A stretch of 64,000 bases of DNA. It comes from Rhizomys pruinosus. Its lineage: Eukaryota; Chordata; Mammalia; Rodentia; Spalacidae. Positions 25,480 through 37,062 of the stretch are shown one piece after another. The notes under the pieces were generated by a model. The model did no database searches and was not told the origin of the DNA. It worked only from the letters and a program-made list of their open reading frames with translations. A program made the position numbers and the translations under genes. The stretch is taken from NCBI GenBank assembly GCA_009823505.1, contig VZQC01008079.1, positions 430,040-494,039 on the forward strand, read 5' to 3'. Each line of letters starts with the position of its first letter. Positions within the stretch are counted from its first letter, which is position 1.

Positions 25480-26650
25480 TATCAGAAGAACAATGTTTTT
25501 CTATTGCTGAAGACACTACTTACATGGCCTAGAGAATGAAAGGGAAAACAATCATCAGCCTTACCCAGCTGTGAATCCTGTGAATGACCATAATAACTGG
25601 CCTGGCAAGATATGCCTACGAGTGAAAAAGTCATACAAATATTATGGAAGTAACCAACTCTCTAATCTTCATAGGATGAAGCCCATACCTAACATTGATA
25701 TCAGGCTTAGGAACGTGAAGCTAGACAGGAAACAGGACAAAGGGAAGGGCCCAATACTAGTTTTCTACTAAATAATAATCATATACTCTTAATGATTTAT
25801 TGCCATACCCATAGGTTAATGCATTATCCACTCCCGCAAGAGAAGTTTCTTTTGCAACAAATGTCATTTAACACAGAAACCCAAATTTGGCCAAAGAGCA
25901 GAAACAGGAAGTTGCAGAGTACTTATCCCTGAATATCTTTTTTTTTAATTAATTTTATTTATTTCTGTATGTGTATGAATGTACTGTCTGCATGCAAGTC
26001 TGTGCACCCGTGTCATGCAACGCCGCGGAGGTCAGAAGAGGGTGTCGAATTCCCCTGGAACTGGAGTTCTCCTGGAATTGGAGTTTCAGATGGTTCTCGG
26101 CCGCCATGTGGGTGCTGGGGATCGAACCCGGGTTCTCTGTAAGAGCAGTCGGTGCTCTTAACCGCTAGGCCATCTCTCCAGCCCCTCCCTGAATATCTTA
26201 TCTACATCAAACTTCTGGCTCTCAAGGCTAAAAGATACTGGAAGAGAAGGTGGGAAGATTGTAAGAGTCAGAGGATGACAAGGAAGCAGAGTTTTCCAGA
26301 CATCTGGCCAATTACTCATCTGAACTCATAGAAATGGCGACACTACTATCAAGTCCCATACAAGCCATGAAAAAATCCCAGCATAAACATGGGGAAGTGG
26401 GTAAGAATTCAAAACACCACCTAAGGAAATTTTGGCAACAGATGGTTGCTGGGAGTGAGGAGAGTGCCTTACAAGGATGGGGCTCTTGGTGGGTTAACCA
26501 GGCTCCAGTGGATGGGATAATACTGGAAGGTATTTGGGAACACAAATTAGATACTCTAGAGAGAACATTAAATTGGGTGAGAGCAATAGTGCGGATAGGG
26601 AAGGGGGTCTAAATAACGTTAAATATTATTGTACAAAAGTCAAAAAATTT
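25480..26650 (+). mobile_element. L1 3' UTR (older subtype), interrupted by a SINE
   Basis: Landmarks: 'ttgctgaagacactacttaca' (25505), 'taactggcctggcaagatat' (25592), 'gaaggtgggaagattgtaagagtcagagg' (26246-26274), 'acatctggcca...catctgaactcatag' (26300-26332) and 'caatggatgggataat'-like sequence at 26508. This matches the 61-kb copy and my memory of Lx-type 3' UTRs better than it matches the 14-kb unit, which suggests a separate, older subfamily. A SINE at 25940-26185 interrupts it. Confidence 0.65.
25940..26185 (-). repeat. B2-type SINE, duplicated-unit form
   Basis: Full-length minus-strand copy with two 17-bp units. 14-bp perfect target-site duplication tccctgaatatctt at 25926-25939 and 26186-26199. 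The head 'ggggctggagagatggccta' and B-box 'gggttcgatcccc' are intact. Confidence 0.95.
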
Positions 26651-26654
26651 CAAT

Positions 26655-27160
26655 TAAAAATGAGTTTAAAGAAAGTATATGAGAGCTGAAAATAACATTT
26701 ATACAAATTTACATAATACTTAATTCCTGATGGTTAAGAGACTATGTCATATATTTCAGACAATTTCAAGTCTAGTCATAGGAACAAGAGAGAAAAGGAA
26801 TATGTAGTGCGCTTATATCATGCCAATGACATTATCGCTTTTTGTTTAAAAATATTCTTTAAAATTATCCTTTCTTCTGATTATATGTGCATACACTAGT
26901 CCTCTTTTTACACATCACTATACGCTAATCCTTACTGATAAAATAGCTTGTCACTTACTAATTTGGCATTTATTTGAATTGACAAGGCACAAAGTATTCT
27001 TGCCCATCACTGTCAGGTAAACTACTCCACTAAACTCTGGAAGAATTTAGTGTAGGAAAAGGATTAATGCTGTCAACAAGAAAATGACAAGGTAACTATC
27101 TACAAACTGTGTTTTCATGTTTCATCCATAATGAGTGCATAAATGACTTCAAAAGAAAAA
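26655..27160. other. Unassigned AT-rich DNA
   Basis: Nothing recognised between two L1 remnants. Confidence 0.4.
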
Positions 27161-27164
27161 GTGG

Positions 27165-27640
27165 CTTTTACTACTATTACTTACACATTGGTCACAGTCT
27201 TTTCATGGAAAACAGTATGGATATCTTGAAAAATTTTTTAAAACTAGTCTTTGACCAAGCAATTCCACTCCTGGATATATGTCCATACCCTACCACAGAG
27301 ATACTTGCACATCCATGTTTCTATCCAGCCTAGACATCTATCAACAGATGAATAGATAATGAAATGTGGTACATATGCAAAATTTTACTCAGCTCTAAAG
27401 AAAAATGAAACTGTAAATTTTGCAGTAAAATGGATAGAGAGGGAAGGTATTATATTAAGCAAAGTGACCCAAATTCCAAAAGACAAAAACAACATGATCT
27501 TGCATATGCAGACCCAATTTTCAATATGTGTGTGCAAGAATTTAGGTAAATGTAAGTAAAGCCTAAAAACTGGAAGCATACCAAGAGACAATAAAAAGAA
27601 GTGCACTTGATAAAAATATATAGTAAAAATGATGTCTGAG
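27165..27640 (+). mobile_element. Old L1 ORF2 3' end
   Basis: The plus strand shows the diverged ORF2 closing region: 'agcaattccactcctggatatatg' (around 27258-27282), 'aatgaaatgtggtacatatgc' (27357), 'ttttgcagtaaaatggat' (27418) and 'attaagcaaagtgacc' (27452). The frame at 27359-27559 is a remnant of ORF2. It is more diverged than the copies at 39 and 59 kb. Confidence 0.7.
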
Positions 27641-28026
27641 TAGACAATGAATTGCCTGATTTTGTACTTCCCTAACTGCACTGAGTTAAACCTCTATAGT
27701 ATATAAATACCCAAAAATTGTGTCTTGTTACAGTTTGAAGAATCAAATAACAAAAGCTATTATCTTGTAAACAGCTGACCTGCAATAGCTCCTAGTAGAA
27801 CAAACCTCAACAGACTGCATTTGTAAGTTTTTATTTTATGAAAAATCATTGTGTATAAAATGATACAACTGTGTATCCAGATAATGGGAAGTTTAAGAGT
27901 TCTGAAAGAAAAGTTATAAAGAATCTCTAATATGAGAGAAAATGAGACAGAAAGGCACAGAGACACACAGAGACAGAGAGATAGAGACAGAGAGAATATA
28001 AATTAGCTCTAAACATCTTTAGAAAA

Positions 28027-28069
<43 letters not shown>

Positions 28070-29214
28070 TATATTAAAGAGTTCATTTTCACTGGTGGTC
28101 CAACTTTCCCCTACTTCAACCTCATTGGCATAAATTATGTCCAGCAGGGTAAACTAAAGTTACAAAAACATGGATTGAAATCCTAAGAGGCTAATCATTT
28201 CCTACTTTCTCTCTGTAATCTTCTATTCTATGGAAAATTGTCATGAGATATAGGAGAGAATTTTAATGTTGAATAAAATCTGGAGATTTGATTCCATGAC
28301 TTGGGCATTCTGTTTCTAAGATGGGACTTGTTGGGGACTTTGAGTATCGGTAGAATATTGTATTACCCAAAGGAGAGCCATTGTGAGGCTTAGGGTGACT
28401 AGTTTCATGTTTGATGAGAGTTAAAGAATTTACTTCAATTCTAAGTAGTCCAGCAAGGGAGAGCTAAGCTGGGGCTGTTCATAGAAGGCCACATCATGGC
28501 CAGTGCAACTTTAGAAGCAGCATCATGTGTAAAGTTTAGGGGTATGTTCAGAAGAGCAACGGGGCATAATCAATCTAGACTCTCCAGACTGAGCTTACTT
28601 CCTGCAATTTTAGTCTGTTTCCTTTACCTTAAATGTTCACTTTTATAATTGTGTGATTACAGTTTGAATTAGATTTTCTGTACTGAAGATGAGCTATAAA
28701 CCTGTGAAATGGTTATCAAAAAAATGAATAAATGGTATTATAAGTCTTAGTTCTTGTCATTAAGTTGGTGTGTCATCATTGAAGTTTTCTCTATGCTTTA
28801 ATACATTCAATCCTAAACACCTGCCCAGCATTACTACCAGGAAGGTATGCAAGTCAAATAATAATAAATTTTATGAATATTTCTGAATATTTTGAACCCT
28901 TGATGATAAAAAAAGAATGAATATGACTACTCTAAAGCTGTCTTTAAACTGCTGGATTTAAATATATAAGAATAGAACCAATTTTGGAAAAGGAAATGAA
29001 AACTATCATACTCCACACACACATACTGTATTTTTCTCTTCATCAGCATCTCTTTCTTTTTCATATGGCATTCACAGCACCAGTTATATGTCACCAAACT
29101 CTGTTTCTTTCACAATTCTTGTAATTTCATCTTTATTTAATTGCAAAATGTTAGTGCAAAAGCCAATGATAATGATTTTATTATTACTCTATTAAAAACA
29201 AGTATATTTTAATT
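27641..29214. other. Unassigned DNA with simple repeats
   Basis: No gene seen. It holds a purine-rich ACAG/AGAG tract (about 27945-27996) and an AT run (28031-28074). Confidence 0.45.
28031..28074. repeat. (AT)n microsatellite
   Basis: A 44-bp AT run with a single C interruption. It could extrude as a cruciform, but nothing else points to function. Confidence 0.95.
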
Positions 29215-29255
29215 TTTTGTGTGTGCATGAATGCACACATATTCCTGTGTGTGCG

Positions 29256-29308
<53 letters not shown>

Positions 29309-29565
29309 GAATATTCATATATCTGTAGAGGCCAGAGTTCTACTTTGGGGGTCAGTCCTTAGGCTCCATCCATCATGACTTTGGAAGTGATCTGGATCTT
29401 GCCAATTATAGGCGATGCTGGCCAGCAAGACCCTGGTATATGCATGACTCTATTTTTCCAGGTCTGGTATTACAAAAAGTGCCACTTGAGTTCTGGGCAG
29501 TGAACACAGGTTATCACGCTTACACAGAAAACATTTTATAGACAACTACTTCCTCCAGACATAAG
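29215..29565 (-). repeat. B4-type SINE with (TG)n
   Basis: On the plus strand the low-coordinate end is a GT run (about 29246-29304). It is followed by a degraded B1-like body ('gatgctggccagcaagaccc') and then a reversed tRNA-like head ('ttctgggcagtgaacacaggtta' around 29490, 'acttcctccagac' at 29549). This is the B4 order on the minus strand, old and diverged. Confidence 0.6.
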
Positions 29566-30110
29566 AAATCTCTAAATAATGAAAGGAAGGAAATTCAACA
29601 TTAATCAAGTTAGAAGGTGGTAACAAGATTTTTTTAATTATGCTTGTTTATCTTGACAACTACTGTTCAGTTACTTATAATTAAAGCAAAAATTATTTCA
29701 TATGTCTGATTTGTATTAGACTACTTTCTTTACAGAAATTAAACAAAAATGTTTTTAATGAAATTAAGTGACAGAGTATGTATAGGATAAACATAGTGAT
29801 ATTAAACTTACAAAATTCTATTTCTGGACATATTAAATAGTAGTTTCCATATTTTTCTCTCAGTTACAGTTTCTTCTTGGCAATTACTCTCCTTGCAAGT
29901 TCAGATCACTACACCAGCTCAGCAAATGCAATTACATTTTTATCTGATATTTTTGGCTTTTTAATACAAGATACTTTATAAGATGGGAAATTTGCATATT
30001 ATTTCCCCCAACTTTGGAAGACCTGGCTCTGATTTCTCAACTACATCCATAGTATAAAAAACCTCTTTGAACTAATAGGACAAAATGTTCTCTTTTAAAC
30101 CTGTTGGTTT
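29566..30110. other. Unassigned AT-rich DNA
   Basis: No feature recognised. Confidence 0.4.
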
Positions 30111-30117
30111 AAAATAT

Positions 30118-30128
30118 TTATTTTTTAC

Positions 30129-30170
<42 letters not shown>

Positions 30171-30357
30171 CTGGATTTATGTGAGTGTATGCTATATGTG
30201 GGGGATGCCCTCAGAGGCAAAAAGAGGACATCAGATCCTCCAGTCCTGGATTTACAGGCAGCTCTAAGTCCCAGATGTAGGTTATGGGAACCAGACATTG
30301 GCTTCATTTAAAAGCATCAGGTTTTTTTTTAACTGTTGAGACATCACTTCAGCCTTT
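30118..30357 (-). repeat. B3-type SINE with (GT)n
   Basis: The plus-strand order GT run (30131-30169), 'gatgccctcagaggcaaaaagagg', 'ggatttacaggcagct...ggttatgggaaccag', and 'aactgttgagacatcacttcagcc' is a reversed B3. The frames at 30085-30267, 30125-30307 and 30129-30311 are translations of the dinucleotide run. Confidence 0.7.
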
Positions 30358-30359
30358 CT

Positions 30360-30955
30360 TCCTGTAATTTCTATCTTTAAAATGAAGAAATGTGAAATAT
30401 ATTTAATGGTTTAGATCAAGTCTCTGAAAATTGTTGTTAGGGATTGATATTTTCTAAAATATTGTGGACCTTTCACTGTAGCTATAGTCTTTGGCAATTA
30501 GTCAACATTTATTATAGGGAGAGGGACAAGTATATTTATTATTTATGTGTTTTGTTGTATTTTGCCTGCTGTCCTGGAATAAAAATTTACTTGCCATTCT
30601 CATAATTGTTAACAATTACATGTGACTTCTATCCTTGGCTTTCCAGGTTTTAGATTTTTCCCCTTTCCAGACTCTCCTACACACTTTTCTCACAAGGAAG
30701 ATTCATAATATCATAATATCACCTACTGGAAAAAAAAAAGGAACTTCAGATTCTCCTGGAGCCATGTCTGCAGGGAAGTCCTCATACTGAGAAGCATTAT
30801 GTGCACTCTTCCTTTCCCTGAAGAAGATAAGGTATCTGATCAAAACCTTTACAGCTGTAAAACTCATCAAGCAGATAATGGGTTACTACACCTGCATTAA
30901 GGATTTACCTTATGAAAATGAAGGCATGAAGAGTTGAGAGATGACCTGTCTGCAA
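30360..30955. other. Unassigned DNA
   Basis: Nothing recognised. Confidence 0.4.
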
Positions 30956-30959
30956 GAAG

Positions 30960-31445
30960 AAAATACTTGTATAAAATATAAGTGAATTCATGTATATAGC
31001 TGAAGACCATATAACAAAAATCTGTGTCGTGCAAGGGAAATCCTTCATTGAGTTATCTAGGTCAGGGAGACTGTTGGTAGTCCAAGATACTCTCAAAGGG
31101 ACACAGGCTAGTGTCACATTCTTTGACTGCCCCCAAGAACTTGAAAACAAGAACCTTTTGTTGAAGGCATATTATAATTTGACACAGGATTTGGAGCAAT
31201 CAAGCTAGAAACAACCTGGGGTATCTTTCCTGAAGACTAGCTCATCAGAAGACATTAGGTAACCTGTCAAGGGAGAAAAACAATCAGTGTTGCTAATCAT
31301 CTGTAAAGCCTCTGGACAACAGGAATGAGCACCTAGCAAATTATCTCTACAAGTGCAGTGCCCGTACATTTATCTTGGGAATAATCAAGAGTCTTGTTAC
31401 TGGACTTATAGCCTGTTCAACAGAATAGGATTTGTAAATGGTACT
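30960..31445 (+). mobile_element. L1 long 3' UTR, proximal part only
   Basis: Blocks 'atagctgaagaccatataacaa', 'ccaagaacttgaaaacaagaacc' and 'ttatcttgggaataatcaagag' match the proximal part of the 14-kb unit in order. It stops where a fresh copy of the same unit begins at about 31450, so two copies lie head to tail. Confidence 0.75.
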
Positions 31446-31449
31446 GGTA

Positions 31450-33285
31450 TTATCAGGGGAGAAACAGGGAAAATGGAGACACTTTAAATGGGGAAGGCAT
31501 GGAGGGAGGTTTAAACATGGAAAAAGAGAGAGGAAAAATAAATAATGCCTAGGAAGTCTAAAATAAAAAGAGGGAATCATATTACTCTAACAATCTAATG
31601 ACAAATTAAATGTACAGTATCTCTACATAACTCCATGAGTACAGTTGAAGGCTACATAACAAGAAATAGTGACAGACAAGATACTTTTCTTTCAGTTGTT
31701 GGCCAGGGTAATCCAAGAGATTGCCAAAATTACACAGGCTATGGCCACAGCCCTTGAGTGACTCCAAGAACTTGAATATAAGACCCTATTGCTGAAGTCA
31801 GGACATACATTAGTGACTGTATTTGGAGCATTAGAGCTGGAAATGACCTGGAGACCACTTTCCCTGAAGGCTAGCTCTCATAGCGTTGGAGAACACTACA
31901 TAAGCTGCTAAGAGAGAACAGCAATTGATGGTCCAACACCAGCTTTAAGACAAATAACAACATCAATGACTGCACAGCATGTGACATTGGTGCAGTAGTG
32001 GTATTTTTTTATTTTATTTATTTTTTATGTGTATGAATGTACTGTCTGCATGTAGTTTGTGCACCCGTGTTATGCAATGCTTTGGAGGTCAAAAGAGGGT
32101 GTCGGATTCCCCTGGAACTGGAGTTAAAGACGGTTCTCAGCCACCATGTGGGTGCTGGGATCAAACGCAGGTCCTCTGCAAGAACAGTCAGCATTCTTAA
32201 CCACTAGGCCATCTCTCCAGGCCCAGTAGTAGTGGTACTTTTATTTTGTGTGCAATCAATGGCTAACTAATTGGACATAAATCCCACTCAATGGGAAGAA
32301 ACTGATTTGTGTGATACTGTAAATTTAGCCAAATACACATGAATGGAGAGGTTATAGAACTTAGAGAAATCCCCTAGGCTGTCATATCCCTAGTCTAATG
32401 TAAATTTTTACAAAGTACAAAATATGTATCCTTATATTTACAGTTAAGTATCCCAGTCACAGCTCATCAAAGAAGCTTCTTTTTCACCAGACAGAGACTA
32501 TTACAGAGAACTACAACTGGTTCCACACAAGCATTGTCTGTGAATTGCCCAAGCATAAGTGGCACATCTACAGTGCAACCTCTGAAGCTCATGCAACATA
32601 GAACAAGGTATAAAGAGGACACTAACAAATGTCTCAGATTTCCTTAATAAAGTTAGTTCCTTCATGCAACAGAGGGCTAGGAAATCAAAAGGTCACAAAC
32701 AGCTAAAGCATGGAGATCAAGAGCCTGCAGAGTGTGTGTCCTTAGACAGGACTCCTAAATTAAGCTTCACTCACCCATGACTCAGGGTCCATTATGGAAG
32801 AGAGTGCAGAAAGATTGTAAGAGCCAAGGAGGTAGTGCATGATCATATGTTAATAGAGACCTACAAGCTCCTGGGACCCTGCTCATATGAACCTATAACA
32901 ATGGTGTCAGCATGCACAAAACCCATGCAAACTCAAGCAGGGAAATACCCAGCATAGAATTGGGTAAATGGACAGCAGATACCAATCTCAGCTGAAGAAA
33001 TATTGGCAACTGATTATTTGATTACTGCTGAGTGAGGGAGAGCTGATCTTCTTAAAATGAGGACCACTAGATAGGCTGACTAGACCTCAGTGGATGAACT
33101 GGCACTGAGGAATGTCTGCAGACATTAACTTGACACAATAGGACTTAACACAAATGACAGAGTGTGCAAATTCCATTGGGAGGGCTGTGGGTGTGCCAGT
33201 GGGGAAGAGGTTATAGAGGTGATTAAGAATCATTGAAATGTTCTGTGTGAAATATGCATAAATTCAATTAAGAAAATTCAAAAAA
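31450..33285 (+). mobile_element. L1 long 3' UTR, near-complete copy
   Basis: It starts with the purine-rich 'ggggagaaacagggaaaatgg' also seen at 14.05 kb. It then runs through every landmark of the unit: 'ggctacataacaagaaatag', 'gaacttgaatataagacc', 'ctaattggacataaatcc', 'accagacagagactattacag', 'agattgtaagagccaagg' and terminal 'ttcaattaagaaaattc' with an A-rich tail near 33275-33290. The terminal signal here is AATTAA rather than AATAAA. A SINE (32004-32227) interrupts it. Confidence 0.82.
32004..32227 (-). repeat. B2-type SINE, single-unit form
   Basis: Minus-strand B2 within the L1 3' UTR. Target-site duplication agtagtggta at 31994-32003 and 32228-32237. One 17-bp unit only, with 'gtcttt' before it, the diagnostic state of this form. 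The B-box is damaged ('gcgtttgatccc'). Confidence 0.93.
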
Positions 33286-33289
33286 AAAA

Positions 33290-33415
33290 TTAGAAGCTAG
33301 AGTCACAGCTGAGAGATTCGGATGCACTCTTCTGATCTTTACCAGTAATGCACACAGTGCGTATACATACATGCAGGCAAACATACATATAGATAACATA
33401 AAAATAAATTAATAA
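33290..33415 (+). repeat. B2/B3-like SINE 3' fragment
   Basis: 'gatgcactcttctgatc' followed by 'acatacatgcaggcaaacata' and an AATA-rich tail resembles the 3' half of a B3/B2 SINE. The head is unrecognisable. Confidence 0.45.
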
Positions 33416-33675
33416 TAAATAATAAAACAGAAGTAGGTGATTCAAGGCAACAGTATCAACATTAGGAAACACTCCATGTTTTAACTTTAGTAAGGAAATA
33501 AATGCTAAAATATCCAGTCTGCTCTTATCCCTTGCTTTTATTTCCATTGCCCATTTTCTGTAGAACCCTTTGCTCAGCTCATAGCTATGCTGACTACTAT
33601 TCACAATTATTTTATTAAATGAAGAATTACCCAATTATAGAATGACATGTAAGACATTTAAGAATAAAAAGAACA

Positions 33676-33825
33676 CTGGCTGCTCTTACAGAGGACCTGG
33701 GTCCAAACCCTAGCACCCATAACACCAGTTCTGGAGGATCCATGGGTATTGCATGACATTGGTCAACTTACATATATGCAAGCAGTCCCTTCATACACAA
33801 AAAATTAAAAAATAATTAAATAGTT
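33676..33825 (+). repeat. B2/B3-type SINE, 5'-truncated
   Basis: It starts within the head ('ggctgctcttacagaggacctgggt'), keeps 'cctagcacccataacacc', and ends with 'cagtcccttcatacac' and an A-rich tail. It is older than the numbered B2 copies and has no clear target-site duplication. Confidence 0.65.
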
Positions 33826-34104
33826 TTTAAAATCATGCTGTCCACATTCTCATATCAAAGAAAAAAAAAGTTAGTATTTCCATCTCGAGATCCTGACAGA
33901 CATACATCAGTTCTTATATTCTTGTCCTCTATTGTTGAATGCTTTTAAGACACCTACCTAGAGCCTGTGCTGCATTTATTCTATGGGCAACTTCAAAGAA
34001 CTTCAGAAAAACAGCCTCTGGTTGCAATCACCGTCCTCTAAAGTAGTTTCTTTTGAGACACAGTTAAAGTTATTTCTTGATAAAATTGTTATTAAGACTG
34101 TGGC

Positions 34105-34650
34105 TTTGAAATTGCTAGAGGAAACCAGAGAAAACACTTTAAGATCTAAGCCTAGGCAAGGACTTTCTGAACAAGGCTCTAATAGCTTAGGAAGTAATAA
34201 CGAGAATTGACAAATAGAATTGCACTCAATTAAAAAGCTTCTGCAGAGCAAAATAAACCATCACCAGAGTGAAGAGATAGCCTACAGAATGAGAAATACT
34301 TGATATTTATTCATCCCACTGGGGATTAATATTCAGAATACATAACTGACTAAAAAAGTATATACCAGAGAGCAAACAATCTAATAAATAAATGGGAAAA
34401 TAAACAGAATAGACAACTTTTGATGAAGAAGTGCAAAGTCAAAGCACTGGAGAAAAATATTCAGTGTCTTGGGGCTGAATCCAATGTCCTCTTCTGACCT
34501 CCACGGCATTGCATGACACGGGTGCACAAACCTGCAGGCAGACAGTATGTTCATACACATAAAAAATAAATAAAATTAAAAAAAATATTCAGTGTCTTTA
34601 ACAGAGAAAGTAATGCAAATCAAACCACATTGAAAGTTGGGGAGATGGCC
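34105..34650 (+). mobile_element. Old L1 ORF2 fragment
   Basis: Plus-strand ORF2 C-terminal region: 'gaaattgctagaggaaaccag', 'aaggactttctgaacaaggc', 'attgacaaatagaattgc', 'aaaaagcttctgcagagcaaaat' and 'agtgtct...taatgcaaatcaaaccacattg'. Frames are broken. A short SINE-derived insert splits it at 34471-34580, and a B4 SINE follows. Confidence 0.7.
34471..34580 (+). repeat. Internally deleted B2 SINE with 18-bp target-site duplication
   Basis: Only the first 7 nt of the B2 head (ggggctg) and then the 3' half from 'aatccaatgtcctcttctg' to the A-rich tail are present, about 110 bp. The flanking direct repeat is 18 bp and perfect (34453-34470 and 34581-34598, ending 'cagtgtctt'). The deletion was therefore present at insertion or happened since without harming the ends. 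Both Pol III promoter boxes are missing. Confidence 0.88.
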
Positions 34651-34845
34651 CAGCAGTTGAAGTGCTGTTTTGGCAAGAAAAATAATGGGAGTTTAGATCA
34701 CCAAGAACTCAAATAAATTCTGGGAGGATGTGAAGGCCCATCTGTAATTTCAGCCTGGGTAGGCAGACAAAGGACACACGTACTCTCTGGGGCAAGCAGG
34801 CTAAGGAGACTTGTCATGTAGAAGAGCTCAAAATCTAGAGAAGAA
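34636..34845 (+). repeat. B4-type SINE
   Basis: tRNA-like head 'ggggagatggcccagcagttg', then 'gtgctgttttggcaag', 'catctgtaatttcagcc' and 'ctctggggcaagcaggcta', the ID head plus B1 body order of B4. Diverged. Confidence 0.6.
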
Positions 34846-36616
34846 AATTAGAGATTATGCTTTTCTGAAAATTTCAGAAATCTGAGCAAGTTCTTTTTTT
34901 TAGAATATGAATACATACATGTGTCTGTGGCCTTGATCCAGGAAAACTGCTCTGAAGAGTCGGGGGATTAGCACAGGAACAGTTCATCATGTAATTAACA
35001 CATTAAGTATTCTGTCCATCTCCTTTGAAAGAGGTAAGGTGAACTCACCCTCCTAGGATTTGTCCTGTGAGCAGGTAACTGATGAGGGGAACCTGGAAAC
35101 TTGGGTCTATACCCAGATCAGAGATTTTATTTTTCTGACCAGCTTTTTCCCAGGGGAGCTTTGCTACTTTAACAGTGTCAAACCAGTAAATAAGTAAGGG
35201 GTTCAATGGTAGTACAACAACACACATTTTCCTAACCATATATGAAATAACTCCCATTTATTTAAGTTTGGACATAATTTTTATTTATTTATTGAGGAAG
35301 GGTGTTTCTAGCCGAGGGTTTTTTTTTCCTATGTATTTGGGGCATATGATATTTTCCTTTACATATTTGAATACTTGATGCTTTAAGTAGAACAAAGTGA
35401 CTACTGTAATCTATGTGACCTCTGTAAATCAAATTTTCTTCCTCCCACACGTAGGTTTACATAGTTTTTCTGGTGTTTTTCTTGATTGATTTGCAGAGTG
35501 TATCCTCCACAGTTTGTGAATCTTGTCTTCTGTGGCCAATGCCTTTTCTCCTCAATTAAATCTCAGATAATTTCTGAGTAAATAATTCTTTAGATATCTG
35601 GAACAAATCAGTTACCCAGAATTTTCCAAAAGTCTCTGTGTACATTTTGGGTCATATGATTAATGCTTAGATTAGCAATAATCAACTTTACTTTCAATTT
35701 CTTTCCTACCCTGGACATGCCTTTGTCACCTAGAGGTGAAAGGTTAGGGTCCTTGGGGTTCTTTCCTGTACAGGCATGAGGACATATGCATGCTTATGCC
35801 CTTCTAATTCTCAGGAATTTGTCAGAGCATTTCAATCCTTCTATGAACATCTACCTTTTCAGATTAGATTTCAGAAATTTTAAATTAAAAAATATAAAAA
35901 ATCCAAAATATTACTGTGACCACCATTCTTGGATTATACTGCTTAATAAGATTATACAGATATATATATATATATATATATATAGTAACACCTTATAATA
36001 AATAAAATAATAAATATTATAATAAATAAAAATTTGTCAAAAAGCAGACAAATAAGAACACCCAGAAGTAAACATATGAGATGGGTTATTCATCTGGTCT
36101 AGTAAAGAAAATCCCTACAAATGAACTATCTGAGGAATTGCTGGATAGGGCAAATGATGACAGTCTCAAGAAGAGAGCATTATACGATCTCTTAAAACAG
36201 TGTTTTAGAGGACCCTCAACCCAGTTCTCTTATAGTATTGTAAGCTGCTGGTTTTCCCTAGGAATGTGGACTTCCTACATTTCCAGCTACTATTATTGAT
36301 AATAATTAGTACTAGATGGTAATAGAGCAGGTTAAAATACATAAATATTTTTGTTCATTTGGAAACTATGCCAGTTTTTTCTGGGACAAAGATCTCAAAA
36401 TTTTCGTAAACATTGGAACAAAATCCAGAATTATAATAAAGTTTATTTTCATCATTTTGGCAAGTGTTCTGGCTGATTTTAATGAAGCAGTCATGTAGGA
36501 GGGTCATCTTGCTCCACCTTTCCCAGGACTGTTTCTTCTTACCAGTTTCTTTGGATTACACTGAAATCATCACTAAAAAAATTTACTAACAGTGTCTTTA
36601 GATGCTGGAAAAAAAA
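34846..36616. other. Unassigned DNA
   Basis: No gene or family recognised. A TA run lies at 35960-35985, and the frame at 35786-35998 runs into it. The frames at 36081-36299 and 36316-36498 show no domain. Confidence 0.45.
35960..35985. repeat. (TA)n microsatellite
   Basis: A 26-bp TA run. Confidence 0.95.
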
Positions 36617-36628
36617 AAAGTAAAAAGA

Positions 36629-36853
36629 GGGGCTGGAGAGATGGGTTAGCGGTTAAAAGAGTGCCGACTACTCTTGTAGAGGACCCGGGTTCGATCCCCA
36701 GCACCCACATGGCGGCTGAGAACCAGTAAGTTCAGTTCCAGGGGAATCTGACACCCTCTTCTGACCTCCACGTCATTTCACGACACGGGTGCACAAACCT
36801 GCATACAGAGAGTACATTCATACACATATGAAAATAAAGTTAAAAAAATTTTT
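36629..36853 (+). repeat. B2-type SINE, single-unit form
   Basis: Head 'ggggctggagagatgggtta', B-box 'gggttcgatcccc', one 17-bp-type unit, tail 'atacacatatgaaaataaa'. Target-site duplication aaagtaaaaaga at 36617-36628 and 36854-36865, A-rich as usual for L1 endonuclease sites. Confidence 0.94.
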
Positions 36854-36897
36854 AAAGTAAAAAGAAAAAAGTTAGTAAATACTTTTTCCTTTGGAAC

Positions 36898-37062
36898 AGC
36901 CAGGGGCTTGGAGATATTTCTGTGTGGTGCTTATAGGGCCTGCTGCACAAACATGGGGACCTGAGTTCACTGGACTGGAGGAAAAACAGGAAGATCGTTA
37001 GAGCTCCCTGGTCAGCCAGCCTAGGTACATCCTGCAGTAAGAAATCCTGTCCCCCAAATATT
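36898..37062 (+). repeat. B4-type SINE fragment
   Basis: 'ggggcttggagatatttctgtg', 'gcacaaacatggggacctgagtt', 'agagctccctggtcagccagcc' and 'agaaatcctgtccc' follow the B4 order. The 3' part is missing. Confidence 0.6.

Noticed and set aside
30085..30311. Cysteine/valine-repeat small proteins
   Set aside because: Translations of a GT dinucleotide run in several frames.
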